Assembly: GCF_003316635.1 (NCBI RefSeq)
Contig: NZ_QNQP01000004.1
Coordinates: forward strand, 1 to 64,000
From: Roseovarius dicentrarchi
GTDB lineage: Bacteria; Pseudomonadota; Alphaproteobacteria; Rhodobacterales; Rhodobacteraceae
Reading direction: 5' to 3'
Length of the DNA stretch: 64,000 nt
This document shows, piece after piece, positions 7,614-20,500 of this stretch. The position numbers and the translations under genes were made by a program. Position 1 is the stretch's first letter. Every line of letters begins with the position of its first letter. A model generated the notes under the pieces. The model was not told the origin of the DNA. It ran no database searches and saw only the letters and a list, made by a program, of their open reading frames with translations.

Positions 7614-8936
7614 ATGCCAGACGGAGCCAAAACAGACCACGCAGCCCGGCGCAGCCTTGTCGTTGATGCGTTCACCAACAGCGTGCTGGACCCCGGCGCG
7701 CCCATGCTTGGCCCGCTTGAGGATGGCGGCACGATCATCGCCAATACCGCGCCGGGCTGCTGGGGCCCGATGATCACCCCCCGCCTGCGCGGCGGGCATG
7801 AGGTGACGCAACCGGTGTATGTCGAGGGGGCCGAGGTGGGGGATGCGGTGGCCATTCGCATCCGCGATATCACCGTGACCTCCATCGCCACCGCGTCCGG
7901 CCATGACAATTCGCCCGAGGGGTTCTGTTTGGGCGATCCCTACGTCGCCGCGCGCTGCCCGGTGTGCGATACCATCGCGCCCGAGACGCATATCGAGGGT
8001 GTCGGCGGGCAATCGGTGAAATGTGACAAATGCGGCAATGCGGTCACCCCGTTCGAGATCGTGCATGGCTATACCGTCACCTTCGACGACACCCGCAGCG
8101 TCGGTTTGACCCTGCCCAAGGCGGCGGCAGAGACGATTGCGATGCAGGCCGATCACTATTCGGCGCTGCCCGATGCCAGCCGCCAGCATTCGATCCTGAA
8201 CTATGCGCCGTCGGACATGCCCGGCACGCTGGTCCGGATGCGCCCCTTCCTTGGGCAGCTGGGCACATGCCCGTCGATGCCGATGCCCGACAGCCACAAT
8301 GCCGGCGATTTCGGCGCCTTCCTTGTGGGCGCGCCGCATGAATATGCCATTACCGCCGAACAGCTGGCCGAGCATAAGACAGACGGCCACATGGATATCG
8401 ACGCGGTGCGCGCCGGCGCGATCATCGTCTGCCCGGTCAAGGTCAAGGGCGCGGGCGTCTATATGGGCGACATGCACGCAGGGCAGGGCGATGGCGAAAT
8501 TGCCGGTCACACGATGGACGTTTCCGGCGCTGTGACCTTGCAGGTCGAAGTGGTCAAGGACTACCCGCTGGACGGCCCCGTTCTGTTCCCGCTGGAGGAG
8601 GATCTGCCGCCCATGGCCAAACCCTTCACCGCCGAGGAGATGGCCAAGGGCCGGCGCCTTGCGGAACGTTGGGGCGTGGGCGACATCGCGCCGCTGGCGC
8701 CGATCTCGGTCATCGGTACAGCCGCCAATCTGAATGATGCCATCGACAACGGGCTGGCGCGGGCCGCCAGGCTGCTGGATGTCACCGTGGCCGAAATCCG
8801 CAACCGCGCCACCGTGAACGGCGCGATTGAAATCGGCCGCGCGCCGGGGGTGATACATGTCACGTTCCTGGCCCCGCTGGACAAGCTGGATGCCGTTGGC
8901 CTTGGCGACTACGCGCGCGAACACTACGGGCTGTAG
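7614..8936 (+). CDS. Acetamidase/formamidase family hydrolase with zinc-ribbon insert
   Basis: A 440-residue protein of the FmdA/AmdA family, which hydrolyses formamide or acetamide to ammonia and the acid. The family block GVYMGDMHAGQGDGEIAG is present with its metal-binding Asp and His. Residues ~115-140 carry two CxxC pairs (CPVC and CDKC, coding 7955-8033), a zinc-ribbon-like insert not in the short enzymes. GGAGGACACC before the ATG is a good ribosome site. It is divergent from the cupin gene with 121 bases between. The exact substrate is not evident, and related roseobacter genes may act on other small amides. Confidence 0.85.
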   Translation: MPDGAKTDHAARRSLVVDAFTNSVLDPGAPMLGPLEDGGTIIANTAPGCWGPMITPRLRGGHEVTQPVYVEGAEVGDAVAIRIRDITVTSIATASGHDNSPEGFCLGDPYVAARCPVCDTIAPETHIEGVGGQSVKCDKCGNAVTPFEIVHGYTVTFDDTRSVGLTLPKAAAETIAMQADHYSALPDASRQHSILNYAPSDMPGTLVRMRPFLGQLGTCPSMPMPDSHNAGDFGAFLVGAPHEYAITAEQLAEHKTDGHMDIDAVRAGAIIVCPVKVKGAGVYMGDMHAGQGDGEIAGHTMDVSGAVTLQVEVVKDYPLDGPVLFPLEEDLPPMAKPFTAEEMAKGRRLAERWGVGDIAPLAPISVIGTAANLNDAIDNGLARAARLLDVTVAEIRNRATVNGAIEIGRAPGVIHVTFLAPLDKLDAVGLGDYAREHYGL

Positions 8937-9002
8937 TCGGGGGGGTGCGGCGGTCGGCATTGGCCGACTGCTGCGCCCTTACATGGCGGTGCCGGCAGCC
9001 CG

Positions 9003-10850
9003 TCAGGCGACCGTTTTGGGCGCAATCCTGAGCGCCCGCAGTGCGTTCAGGATCACCGCCACGTCGATCACCTCCTGCAAAAGCGCGCCCTGCACCGGGC
9101 TGAGATAGCCCAGTGCGGCGGCAATCATGCCCAGAATCGACAGACCGATGCCCACAATCACGCTTTCCAGCGCGATCCGCCGCGCGCCGCGCGCCACCTC
9201 CAGCCCCGGCAGCAGGCGGTCCAGCCGGTCGACCAGCAGCACCACATCCGCCGCCTCGGCGGAGGCCGCCGTGCCGCGTGCGCCCATGGCCACGCCCACA
9301 TCCGCCGCCGCCAGCGCGGGCGCGTCATTCACGCCGTCGCCCACCATCATCACCGGGCCGCGCGCCCGTTCGGCCAGCACCAGCTGCACCTTTTGATCCG
9401 GTGACAGCTGCGCCTGAACCGCGTCCAGATCCAGACCGCCGGTCACATCATCGGCCACTGCCTGCCGGTCGCCCGTGGCCAGCAGAATGCGCCCGATCCC
9501 GATGCGGCGCAGCCCGGCCAGAAACCCGCCGGTGCCGCTGCGCAGCATATCGGCCATCACCAGATACCCGGCAAGCCGTCCATCCACGGCGACCGCAACG
9601 GTGACTTCGGCCTCTGACGTGGCGGGGTGGTTCGGATGCGCGGCGCTGGTCTGCTTCAGCACGAAATCCGCGCCACCCACCGCCACGCGGCGACCATCGA
9701 CCATGCCGGTCACGCCCGCGCCCGGCAGCTCGACCGGGCTGTCGGGGACGGGCAGGGTGATGCCCCGCTCCTGCGCGGCGGCCACGATGGCCTGCGCGAT
9801 GGGATGTTTCGAGGCCTGATCCAGCGCGGCGCCAAAATAGAGGATGTCATCCTCGCCCAGTTCTGACTGGGCCTTGATCGCCACGATGCGGGGGCGCCCA
9901 TCGGTCAACGTGCCGGTCTTGTCCAGGATCACGGACCGGATGCGCGCCATCGCCTCCAGCGGGCCAGCGCCCTTGATCAGCACGCCGAAATGCGCCGCAC
10001 GCGACATGCCGGCAACCAGCGCGACCGGCACCGCCAGGATCAGCGGGCAGGGCGTGGCCACGACCAGCACGGCCACCGCGCGGATCGGATCGCCGCTGAA
10101 CCACCACGCGGCGGTGGCGATTGCGACGGTGACGACCAGAAACACCAGCGAATAGCGGTCGGCCAAACGCACCATCGGCGCCTTGGATTTCTGCGCCGCC
10201 TCAACCAGCCGGACAATGCCGGCATAGGTGCTGTCGGAGGCGCGGTGGGTGGCGCGCAGGTCGAACGCATCGCCGCTGTTGGTCGATCCGCTCATCACCG
10301 CGCCGCCGGGGGGCAGGCGGGCCGGCATCGCCTCGCCCGTCAGGGCGGACTGGTTCAGCAGCGCGCCCGCCCCCTCGACCGTGCCATCGACGGGGGCGAT
10401 ATCGCCCTGCCGGATCAGCAGCAGATCGCCGGGCGTGATGGCGTCCAGATCCACCTCGACCAGCGCGCCGTTTTCATGGCGGGTGGCGGTGCGCGGCACA
10501 CGCGACAAAAGATCGCTCATCTCGCGGTGGGCGCGCCGCTCGGCCGCGCTTTCCAAAAAGGTGCCACCGGAATACATCAGCGCGACCACCGCCGCCGCCA
10601 GCGTTTCGCCGAACACCAGCGCGGCGGTCATCGACAGCGCCGCCACGATATCCAGCCCGACATCGCCGCGCGCCAGGCTGCGCACAATCTCCACCACCAG
10701 CGCGGTCAGAACCGGAACCACGCCGGCGATCCAGACCATATCGGCCAGATCGTCGCGCCCCGACGCCCACAGCGCCAGCCCGGCGGCCAGCCCGATCAGC
10801 GCAATCGACACAAGTGCGATATTCAGTCGGTCCTGAAAGTAAGATGGCAT
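9003..10850 (-). CDS. Heavy-metal translocating P-type ATPase (P1B)
   Basis: A 615-residue metal-exporting ATPase of the inner membrane. Landmarks are TGEAMP (actuator), the transmembrane metal motif TPCPL, phosphorylation motif DKTGTLTD, SKHPIAQA (the P1B HP motif), TGDRQAVADD and the hinge GDGVNDAPAL. No N-terminal heavy-metal-associated domain precedes the first membrane helix. The membrane motif is TPC instead of CPC (Cu) or SPC (Co), so the cargo cannot be assigned with confidence. The start at MPSYFQD (10850) is chosen because the 40 residues upstream lack family character. A truncated RND-type adaptor gene lies 168 bases upstream on the same strand. Confidence 0.88.
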   Translation of the reverse strand: MPSYFQDRLNIALVSIALIGLAAGLALWASGRDDLADMVWIAGVVPVLTALVVEIVRSLARGDVGLDIVAALSMTAALVFGETLAAAVVALMYSGGTFLESAAERRAHREMSDLLSRVPRTATRHENGALVEVDLDAITPGDLLLIRQGDIAPVDGTVEGAGALLNQSALTGEAMPARLPPGGAVMSGSTNSGDAFDLRATHRASDSTYAGIVRLVEAAQKSKAPMVRLADRYSLVFLVVTVAIATAAWWFSGDPIRAVAVLVVATPCPLILAVPVALVAGMSRAAHFGVLIKGAGPLEAMARIRSVILDKTGTLTDGRPRIVAIKAQSELGEDDILYFGAALDQASKHPIAQAIVAAAQERGITLPVPDSPVELPGAGVTGMVDGRRVAVGGADFVLKQTSAAHPNHPATSEAEVTVAVAVDGRLAGYLVMADMLRSGTGGFLAGLRRIGIGRILLATGDRQAVADDVTGGLDLDAVQAQLSPDQKVQLVLAERARGPVMMVGDGVNDAPALAAADVGVAMGARGTAASAEAADVVLLVDRLDRLLPGLEVARGARRIALESVIVGIGLSILGMIAAALGYLSPVQGALLQEVIDVAVILNALRALRIAPKTVA

Positions 10851-11018
10851 GTCGCCCGGCCCCCTTGCTGGCTTGACCAGGCAGCCAGGCGCTGCGTGAT
10901 CTGGCTGTGCATCCGTCCCCAGGCAAAAGGGTACGGCCACCGGCGCCAAGCCTAGTGGCCTTTGCTGCAAGGGCCAAGGCCCGATTGATCCGCCGTCAGT
11001 GGGGGCGGCGACGCTGCG

Positions 11019-11540
11019 TCACCCTTGGGGAAAATGAAGCGTGCAGCGCAATCCGGCAGGCAGGGACAGATCTGCGTTATCCAGTTCCATCCTCAGACCG
11101 AAGGTGGCGGTGGCGGCATCAAAAACCCGGTCGATCACGCGGATCGTGGCGCGCCGGGGCTCGTCCAGCGGCGCTTCGGGAATGACCTGCACGCTCTGGC
11201 CAATGCTGAGGCGGGGATAGTGGCTGATCGGGGCGTATGCCTCGACCCGCAGCTGATCGATCCGGGCGATAGTGGCGATATCTGTCTCCCCGTTGCGAAA
11301 TTCGCCCTTGTTGGCCAGCCGCTCTGTGACGACGCCGGCGATCGGGCTGGTTATGGCCTTTTGCGCCAGCAGCGCCCTGGCCTGCGCGACCTCCAGACCG
11401 GCCATGTCGATGGCCATGCGGGCGCGATCCAGATCCTGAATTGCCACAGCCAGCTCAAGCGCGGTTTCCTTGGCTTGCGTATCGGGCAGCGCGTTGCGTT
11501 TGGCCAGCGTGTTGCGGCGCTCGGACAGCAGGGTCAGAAA
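11019..11540 (-). pseudogene. RND/HlyD-type periplasmic adaptor, C-terminal fragment
   Basis: About 170 C-terminal residues of a membrane-fusion adaptor protein. It contains a coiled-coil end (LAVAIQDLDRARMAIDMAG), a lipoyl-like half (ARALLAQKAITSPIAGVVTE), the beta barrel (ERLANKGEFRNGETDIATIA) and a membrane-proximal end ending LPAGLRCTLHFPQG. The family match stops abruptly near 11540, where the opposite strand begins to match the giant protein. No start codon or N-terminus is present. The frame runs on beyond 11540 without a stop, but that extension is only the antisense of the giant gene. The fragment is thus either a real truncation by rearrangement or the result of an assembly join. 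Confidence 0.75.
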
Positions 11541-14500
11541 ATTGCGACGATTACCGGCCTGCCCGCCGCGCCCGATGGCGGCGCGGTCGCACGCCTCAGC
11601 TGGCGGGTGGAGAACCGCGGGCAGGCAGCGACCGATGCCGAAGAATGGATTGACCGTGTGTATCTGTCGCGTGACGGCGTGCTGGACGACAGCGATACGT
11701 TGCTGGGCGAGTTTTCTCATACCGGCGCGCTGGCGGTTGGCGCAGGCTATGATGCCGCCGCAGATGTAACATTGCCCGTCGGCATCGAAGGCGACGTTCA
11801 GCTGTTGGTCGTCACGGACGCGGCGCAGGCTGTAATGGAGCCCGATACGCGCGCCTCCAACCTGGCTGCCGGGGCCATCACGCTGGCCTCGCCCTATGCG
11901 GATATGGCTGTGCAGGCGGTGACGGCGCCGAGCGGGTCTTTTGTCGCCAATGAAACCGTGACTGTCCTGTGGCGCGCGGCCAATACCGGCCCGGATGCGG
12001 TGCCCGTCGGCGCGGCGTGGGTGGACCGGGTATGGCTGGCCAAGGACGCGGTGCGCGGTGCTGACGACATCCTGCTGGCCGAAGTGGCAGGCACAGGGCC
12101 GCTGGCCGTCGGGTCCAGCTACTGCCGAAGCGTAACGGCGACATTGCCCAACGGACAGGTCGGCACGTTCCGCATCATCGTTGAAACCAATGCCGACACC
12201 GGTATTTACGAACGCGGCGCTGCGGCGAACAACGTACGTGTCGCATCCGGCTCGGTTTCGCTGGCTGCGGCCCCCTCTGCCGATCTTTCGGTCAGGGTTG
12301 TGGATGGCCCGGACGCGCTGGTGCCGGGGGCGGTCGAAACTGTCAGCTGGACCGTCACCAACAGCGGCGAGGCACCGGCGCGCGCGCCATGGTCCGACGG
12401 GGTTTACCTGATGGGTCCGGGTCTTGGCGCCGGGCGTTACCTGGGCGACGTGACGCAAAGTTTCGATCTGGCGCCGGGCGCCAGCTATGAGGCGACACTG
12501 GACGTGACCATTCCGGCCGTCGGCGAGGGAGAGTACCGGCTGGAGCTGCGCAGCGATCATCGCGGCCGCGTCTATGAGGGCGGGCGCGATGGCAACAACG
12601 CCGCCGATTCCGGTGTCCTGGGCATGTTGCACCCCAATCTGGCGATTGGCGCCGTGACACTGGACAATGCGACCGTCACCTCGGGCGATGCGGTGCGCGT
12701 AACCTGGGATGTGGTCAATACCGGCGCCGGCGCCGCGCAGGGCGCGCGCATCGACCGCCTCTGGCTTAGCCGGGACGCAGAGCTGGACGCCGGTGATCTG
12801 CTGCTGGGCGAGGTGACGTCCGGCGCGCTGGATGCAGGGGCCAGCGCCGTGGCGTTCAGCGATGTCAGCATCCCGATCTCCGCCTCGGGGGCGTGGTTCA
12901 TCCTGGTCGGCGTCGATGCCGGTCAGGCCGTCTCCGAGCCGGGCCACGAGGACGACAATCTGGCCAGCGCTGCGCTTGCGGTCACGCTGGCGCCCTATGC
13001 TGATCTGGAAGTGACGTCGATCACCGCGCCCGCGCAGATCATCGACGATCCGGCGCGTGTTTCCGTGACGTGGACGGTGGACAACACCGGCACCGGGCGC
13101 GGCATCACCGACGTCTGGAGCGACCGCATTTTTGTGTCCCGCGACGATATCATCGGCAACGCGGACGATATCGAGCTGGCGGTTTTCGCGCATACAGGCG
13201 GACTGGATGCCGGCGCCACCATTGACCGGACCGAGGAATTCTACCTGCCGGCCCGTATGACAGGGCGCTTCACGCTTTATGTCACGACCGACGCGGGCAA
13301 GGCGGTGTTCGAGAACGGGCAGGAGGCCGACAACACGCTGGCAATGCCAGGGTTTTTCGACGTGGCGCCCATTCCCTATGCCGACATGGTGGTCGAGACG
13401 GTCACGGCACCGGGCAGCGCACAATCGGGCGGCGATGTCACCCTGCGCTGGACGGTGGCGAACAACGGGATTGGCCTGACGCATGTCAGCCGCTGGGCCG
13501 ACGAGGTGTATATCGCCGATAACGCTGCCGGAAACGGGCGGACTCTGGCCGGGCGGTTTGACCATATCGGCTATCTGGCTCCGGGGGGCAGCTATGACCG
13601 CGAAGCCACGATCACCCTGCCCGATGGCTGGGAGGGACCGGCCTATTTCTTTGTACGCACGCCCGGTACGGATGACGCGTACAACACCGGCGCCCCGTTC
13701 GAGCTTGTCTTTACCGACGCGGGCAACGAGGCCGCGTCGGCACGGGTCGATGTCACGCTGACGCCGCCGCCCAACCTGGTGGTGACGGAAATTTCCGCGC
13801 CCGCAGCCTCCACCGAGGGTGCAGCGATCGATGTCAGCTGGACCGTGGCCAACCGGGGTATCGGGCCGGCCGATGGGACATGGGTTGACCGGGTGTTCCT
13901 GCGCAAGGCCGGCGGCGGCTCTGCTGATATCGCAATCGGCAGTTACAGCTATACCGGGCCGTTGCAGGCAGGCAAAACCTACAGCCGCCGCGAGCAGATC
14001 ACCCTGCCGGCCGAGTTGAATGATCGGTACGATCTGATCGTGATAACCGATTTCACCAACGCCGTGTACGAGCACAAGAACGAAGGCGACAACGAAAGCA
14101 AGGGCGACCGGCAGATCACCCTCAGCCGCCTGCCGCGCCCTGATCTTCAGGTGTCCGGTATAGAGGCGAATGACACCTACACGGCGGGGGCCACAGGCTC
14201 GGTGCGGTGGACGGTGATCAACCAGGGACCGGTGGCCACGGATGTGCCGAACTGGACCGACAGCGTTTATCTGTCTCTGGACAACAAGATTTCGTTCGAT
14301 GACATCCGGCTGGGATCGTTCAGCAACGAATCCGCGCTGGACACGGCCCAGCAATATCTCAGCCAGGAGGCCACGTTCCGCATTCCGGAACGCTTCCGCG
14401 GCACCGCCTTCCTGCTGGTCAAGACCGATTCCGGCAACGCGGTCAACGAATGGCCGAACGACAACAACAACCTTGCCGTCAAGGAAATAGACATCACCCC

Positions 14501-17500
14501 GATTCCGTTTGCGGATCTGGTCGTGGACAATGTCGTGACCCCGACCCAAAGCTTCGAGGGCAACGAGGTCACTGTGACATATACCGTCACCAACCGGGGT
14601 GCCGGCGCGACCAATCTGGGGTCATGGGCCGAGCAGATCTGGCTGACCCTTGACAAGAACCGTCCGCATCCGGGGCAGGGGGATGTGCTGCTCGGTACGT
14701 TGCAATATACCGGGGGCGTGCTGGATGTCGGCGAAGGGTACGACCGTACCGTGACAGTCGACCTGCCAGCCAAGGTACGATCAGGCAATTATTATATCAC
14801 CCCGTGGGTCGATCCCTATGCCACCCTGCTGGAGGATCCTCTGGCAGTGAACGTCAACCCGGACGATCCGACCGAAATCAATTCGAACAACTACAGGGCG
14901 GGCGGCGGCAATGTCATCGGCCAGCCGCCGGTGTTTCAGATCATCGGCGATCCGCCCGACCTGACCAGCCCCGATCTGGGTATCGTGATTGACGATGTGA
15001 CACCCGAAGCCACCGCCGGGGTGGAAGGGCAGAACCGTATGGTCCTGCGCTATACCCTGACCAACAAGGGTGACAAGGCTGCTTCGGGCTATCTGGTTGA
15101 TTTCACGCTGTCTTCGACCCCCGGACTGACCGTGCCGGGCGCCGAGGTCTGGACGCTGGGCGCCTATGGCGGTCAGGATATAGCCGTCGGCGCCAGCCGC
15201 AGCTTTACCCAGGAGCTGTTCCTTGCGCCCGGTCTGGACGGGGCATATGTCACCGGCGCGGTTTCCGTTCAGGGCGACGCGGACTTGACGGACAATCTGG
15301 ACGTGACCACGTCCCGTGTCAGATCGCCCGAGCCTAATCTGCGGGTGCAGCAGGTACGGCTGCCCGAATCGGCACTGTCGGGCGAAAAGTTGACCGTCGG
15401 CTATACGGTCACCAATGAAAGTGATGCGGCAATCTGGTCAGGCACGCAGTACTGGACCGACGAAATCTGGATTTCGCGCGATCCGACTTTTAACGCAGGC
15501 CGCGCAACCCGGTTACAGAGCGTGACCATTTCAAATGCCGCCGGACTGGCCGGGCAGGCCAGTTACAGCCGCGATGTCGAGGTGACATTGCCGCCGGGCT
15601 TTGACGGCGATTACTTCGTCTATGTGTTCACCAACACGGCCAGAGGGCTGGAGGAGACCAGCCGCCCGTGGCCCGAGCAGAGCGGCAACAACGATGGCCA
15701 GCGCAGCTCGCACACCAAATATGCCTTTGAGCATCCAGAGGGCGCGATGGCGCAGGCGGCGCTGCCGGTGGTCTATTCCGAACCCGATCTGGTGGTCACC
15801 AACCTGACCGTGCCCGAGGGGCTGGCTGCGGGGCAGACCGTCGATATCACCTTCGAGGTGACCAATACCGGCACCCGCGCCACGCGCGAGGAATCCTGGC
15901 TCGACCGGGTGTATCTGTCGCTGGATGCATCGCTGGATACCGGTGATTTCCTGCTGCGCCGCGAGTCGAATGGCCGCGAAATCAAGGCCGAACATCAGCG
16001 GCGCGGCGTGCTGGCGGCGGGCGAAAGCTATACCGCCACGGTGACTGTCACACTGCCGTTCGAGCTGTCGGGCGATTTCCACATTCTTGCCGTGGCAGAT
16101 ACCGATCTGGATGACAGTTATGTCAACCGCAGCACGCTGTCGCCGCGTCTGTCGGGGCTGTCGGGTGCCGCTGCGGGGCGGGTGCGCGAATTTCAGGGCG
16201 AGGGCAACAATACCACCTTCGAGGCGGTCAGCATCGGTCTCTATGCACCGCCCGATCTGGTGGTCACATCATTGACCGCGTCCGAGCGGTCAACGCGCGG
16301 GCAAAGCTTCGATGTCTCCTACAGGGTTGAAAATCAGGGCGGGGCGATACCGTTCCAGCAGGCGCAATGGGATGATCTGGTCTATCTCAGCCGCGATGCG
16401 TTTCTTGATCTTACCTCGGACCGCTTCATCGGCACCATCCGGCAGGACCGGCAGCTTGCGGCGGGCGAAGGTTATGACGTCACGCGCAGCTTTACCACGC
16501 CGGCCGATCTGGCGACCGAGGCTTACTATGTCTTTGTCGTCACCGATCCGGGCCGGGCGGGCGGGCGCGGCGCGGTGTTCGAGGCCGATGACGCGAATAA
16601 CGCGGCGGTCGCCGATCTGCCGATGATCATCGAACTGCCGCCGCCGACCGATCTGGAAGTGACAGCGATCACCATCCCCGCCTCGGCGCGGGCGGGCGAG
16701 GAAATCACCGTCAGCTGGACCGTGACCAATCAGTCCGACAGCGTTATGGCCAGCGGAAACTGGTCCGACAGCGTGTTCCTGTCCGAGGATGGCACCTGGG
16801 ATTTGCGCGACAAGCCGATTGGCCGCGTCGCCACCAGCGGGCCATTGGCGCCGGGCGAAAGCCGCACGTTGACGCTGACCACGCAAATGCCGGCCGCCAC
16901 GCCGGGCGGCTACCGCGTGATCGTGCGCACCGATATCTTCAACCAGATCCACGAGGGCGTGCAGGAGGCCAACAACACCACCGCATCGGCCGACACCATC
17001 GAAACCACAGTGGACGAGTTGCTGATGGGCACGCCGACCACCGTGCAGCTGGCGCCGGGCGGCGAGCGGCTGTATCGCATCACCGTGCCGCCCAGCGAAA
17101 CGCTGCGCGTGCTGGTGCGCTCGTCCGATCCGACCGCTTCGAACGAGATTTTCCTGCGCCATGACGCGTTGCCGTCGCCCAATGCGTTTGATGCCACCTA
17201 CGAGGGGCCGCTGTCCTCCGATCTGGTGGCGCTGGTCCCCTCGACCGAACCGGGCACCTACTACATTTCGGTTCGCAACTTCTCGGGCTCGGAAGACGGC
17301 ACCGACATCACCCTTCTGGCCGAGCTGTTGCCGCTGGTCATCACCGATGTGAAGACCGACCGCGGCGGCGCGGCGAACTATGTGACGACCAAAATCAGCG
17401 GCGCGCAATTTGCAGATGCCGCAACGGTGAAACTGGTGCGCCCCGGTATTGCCGAATTTGCCCCCGTCGATTGGCGCGTGGTGGACAGCACCACCATCAT

Positions 17501-20500
17501 CGCCACGTTTGACCTGACCGGCGCCGCGCATGGCCTGTACGATGTGCAGGTGACCAACCCCTCGGGCGCGCAGGCGCTGTCGCCCTATCGGTTCCTTGTC
17601 GAGCGCGGGATCGAGGGCGATGTGACCATCGGCATCGGCGGCAGCCGCGTGGTTCTGCCCGGCGAGACCGAGACATATTCGGTCGCCTTGCAGAACCTTG
17701 GCAATCTGGACGCGCCCTATACCTATTTCGAGGTTGGCGTGCCTGAGCTGCATTTCAACCCCTATGTCTATGGCCTGCCGTTCCTTGATTTCTTTACCAA
17801 TGTGCGCGGCACGCCGGATGGCGCCGCAGGCACGCCGAACGAGGATGTGTTCTGGAACGGGCTGGAGAGTATCGTCAACCGTGACGGACAGCTGACGACG
17901 CGCGGCTATCTTTATGACATGCCCGCCGACGGGTTTGCCGGGTTCACCTTCAACGTGGCCGCCTATCCCGGCCTTCAGGCACTGCATGACGAGGCGTTCG
18001 ATGCCTTCCGCGCCCGCATGTCGACCGTGTTGCCCGATCTGGACGATATTCTGGAGGAGGGCGGGGCCGGTGCCATCGGCGACTGGTATGACGGCGTGGT
18101 TGCCAAGGCCGCCGAAGCCAGTCCGGCGCTGGGCGCGGCGATGGCTGCCTTTCCGTTTGAGGATCTATATAACAAAAACGCCGCCAAACCGAGCGATTGC
18201 GAAATTCCGTTCATCCCGTTCCGCTTTCATGTCTTTGCCGCCGCGACCTCGATGACGCGCGATGAATTCATCGCGCACCAGACGCAGATCGTGCTGAACC
18301 TGCGTGACGCGGTTCTGGCCAGCGACGATGCCCCCGCGCCGCTGGTGGCGGTGGTGGCCGATCCCGATCTGTGGGTCGATGTCTATATGACGGGCCTGCA
18401 TCAGGCGGGCATTCTGCGCGCCGAGGATGCGGTGCCCCCGATCCGCACCCATCAGGAGATCCTGTCGCTGATGACGACCCTGGCCTCGGGCGTGCTGTTC
18501 GGACCGGCGGGGCAGGACATCCGTTCGGACGGGGATATTCTGGGCTTTTTCGAGCAGTTGCGCACGCTTTATGGCCATGACGAGACGATCATGGCCGATA
18601 TCGAATATATGGACCCGCGCGAAAGCGATTGCTACACCGGCGAAATCCCGGTTCCGGCCCTGCCGAAATTCGAGGATTACAACCTTGGCCTGAGCAACCC
18701 GACCCATTTCGAGGCGGTACGCATCTATTCGCCCTGGGTGCCGTTTGAAAATCGCGGTGCGGCGTTGCCCGCCGATTTCCTGATCAACGGCCCCCAGCCG
18801 GTGGACGGCGATGAATTTGCCGCGCTGAACTTTGCCGATTACTTCGCGCAACCGGCCAACCGCAGCGGTCTGGCGTCGATGACCGGGCCGCAGACGCTGG
18901 AGACGATGGGATGGCTGCCCGCGCGCGAGCCGCTGCCCTTCACCGTCAAGTTCGAGAATGCGGCCGCCTCGGCGACCCATGCCAACCAGATCGAGATCGT
19001 GACCCAGCTTGACCCCGATCTTGATCCGCGCAGTTTCGAGCTGGGCGATATCAGGATCGGCGACATCACCATTGATGTGCCCGAAGGCCGCTGGTTCTAT
19101 CAGGACGAGATCGACTTCAGCCAGAGCCACGGCTTTGTCTTGCGCATCAGCGCCGGGGTGGACCTGTTTCAGGACCCGGCAGCGGCGCGCTGGGTGTTGC
19201 AGGCGGTCGATCCGCTGACCGGCGAGGTATTGCAGGACGTCACGCGCGGCCTGTTGCCGCCAAATACCGAGGGTGGCAAGGGCGCGGGATTTGCCGCCTA
19301 TACCGTGCGCCCGATGGAGGATGTGGACACCGGCACGCGCATCACTTCCTCGGCGCGGGTTCTGTTTGACACCGCCGCGCCCGAGACGACCAATGAAATC
19401 GTGCAGGTGGTCGATGGCGCCGCGCCCGAAACCACCCTGACGGCCGAGCGCATCACCGGCACCGACAGCTATGACATCCGCTGGACCAGCGCCGATGATG
19501 TCGCCGCGTCCGGCGTCAAGCACGTGACGCTCTATGTGGCGGAAAACGGCGGCGATTTCCGTATCTGGCAGCGCCGGCTGGAGCAGGCGGCGGGGCATCT
19601 GGTATTTGAGGGCGAGGCGGGCAAGACCTATGAATTCCTCGCGCTGGCAACTGACAATGCAGGCAACCGCGAGGCGCCGCGCGATGGCGCTGCGGTCACG
19701 GCAGATGGACAGGCCGTCAATCTGGGCGGCGCCGCGACGGTGGACGCGACCACGGTGCCGAATTTCGGAATGCCGCCGCCGCCGGTGGACATCCCCTCGA
19801 CAAACCTGCTGTTCCAGCTGGCCGAAAAGAACGTGCCCGCCGCCGATCCGCTGATCGATCTGCCGGAATTCGCGCAGGTTCTCAGCCCGCTGGTGGGGTC
19901 GTCCTTTGCGACCGGTTTCCAGACCAGCCAGGGCGGCATCGGGCCGATGGCGATACTGGAGCTGGACGATGGCACGGTTCTGATTTCGGGCGGCGCGAAC
20001 CGGGGCGCGCTGCACCGGTTTGGCGCGCAGGGCGGCGCGGCAGGCAGCGAGACGTTGCTGGCCACGCTGGATGATCCCATCTTCAACCTTGCGCAGGATG
20101 CCGATGGCCGCGTCTGGGCCACCACCGGCGGCGGCGCCTTGCTGCAACTGGACCCGGCCAGCGGCGCGGTTCTGGCGCGCCACGGCGACGGCATCACCAT
20201 GGGCCTTGCGGTCGAGGCGGCAACCGGGCTGATCTATGTCGGCACCAATGCGGGTATTTCGACATTCGATCCCACCACCGGCCTGTTCGCGCAGTGGAGC
20301 CGCGATGAAAACCTGCGCGTCGGCTCGCTTGCCTTTGACCAGCGCGGGGTGCTGTGGGCGGTGACATGGCCCGACCGCGCGCAGGTGGTCAGCTTCGGCG
20401 ATCGCCAGCGCGCCGAGGCGCGGCTGACATTTGACAGCCAGATCGACTCGATCGCCTTTGGGCAGAAGGATACGGTGCTGGAGGATCTGCTGTTCGTGTC

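Noticed and set aside
11025..11540. Start of the giant reading frame upstream of the CARDB repeats
   Set aside because: It is antisense to the adaptor fragment and has no signal peptide or ribosome site, so it is not the true N-terminus.
11019..14549. Long minus-strand open frame of 1,176 codons
   Set aside because: Only its last ~174 residues match an adaptor protein. The rest is the antisense of CARDB repeats.
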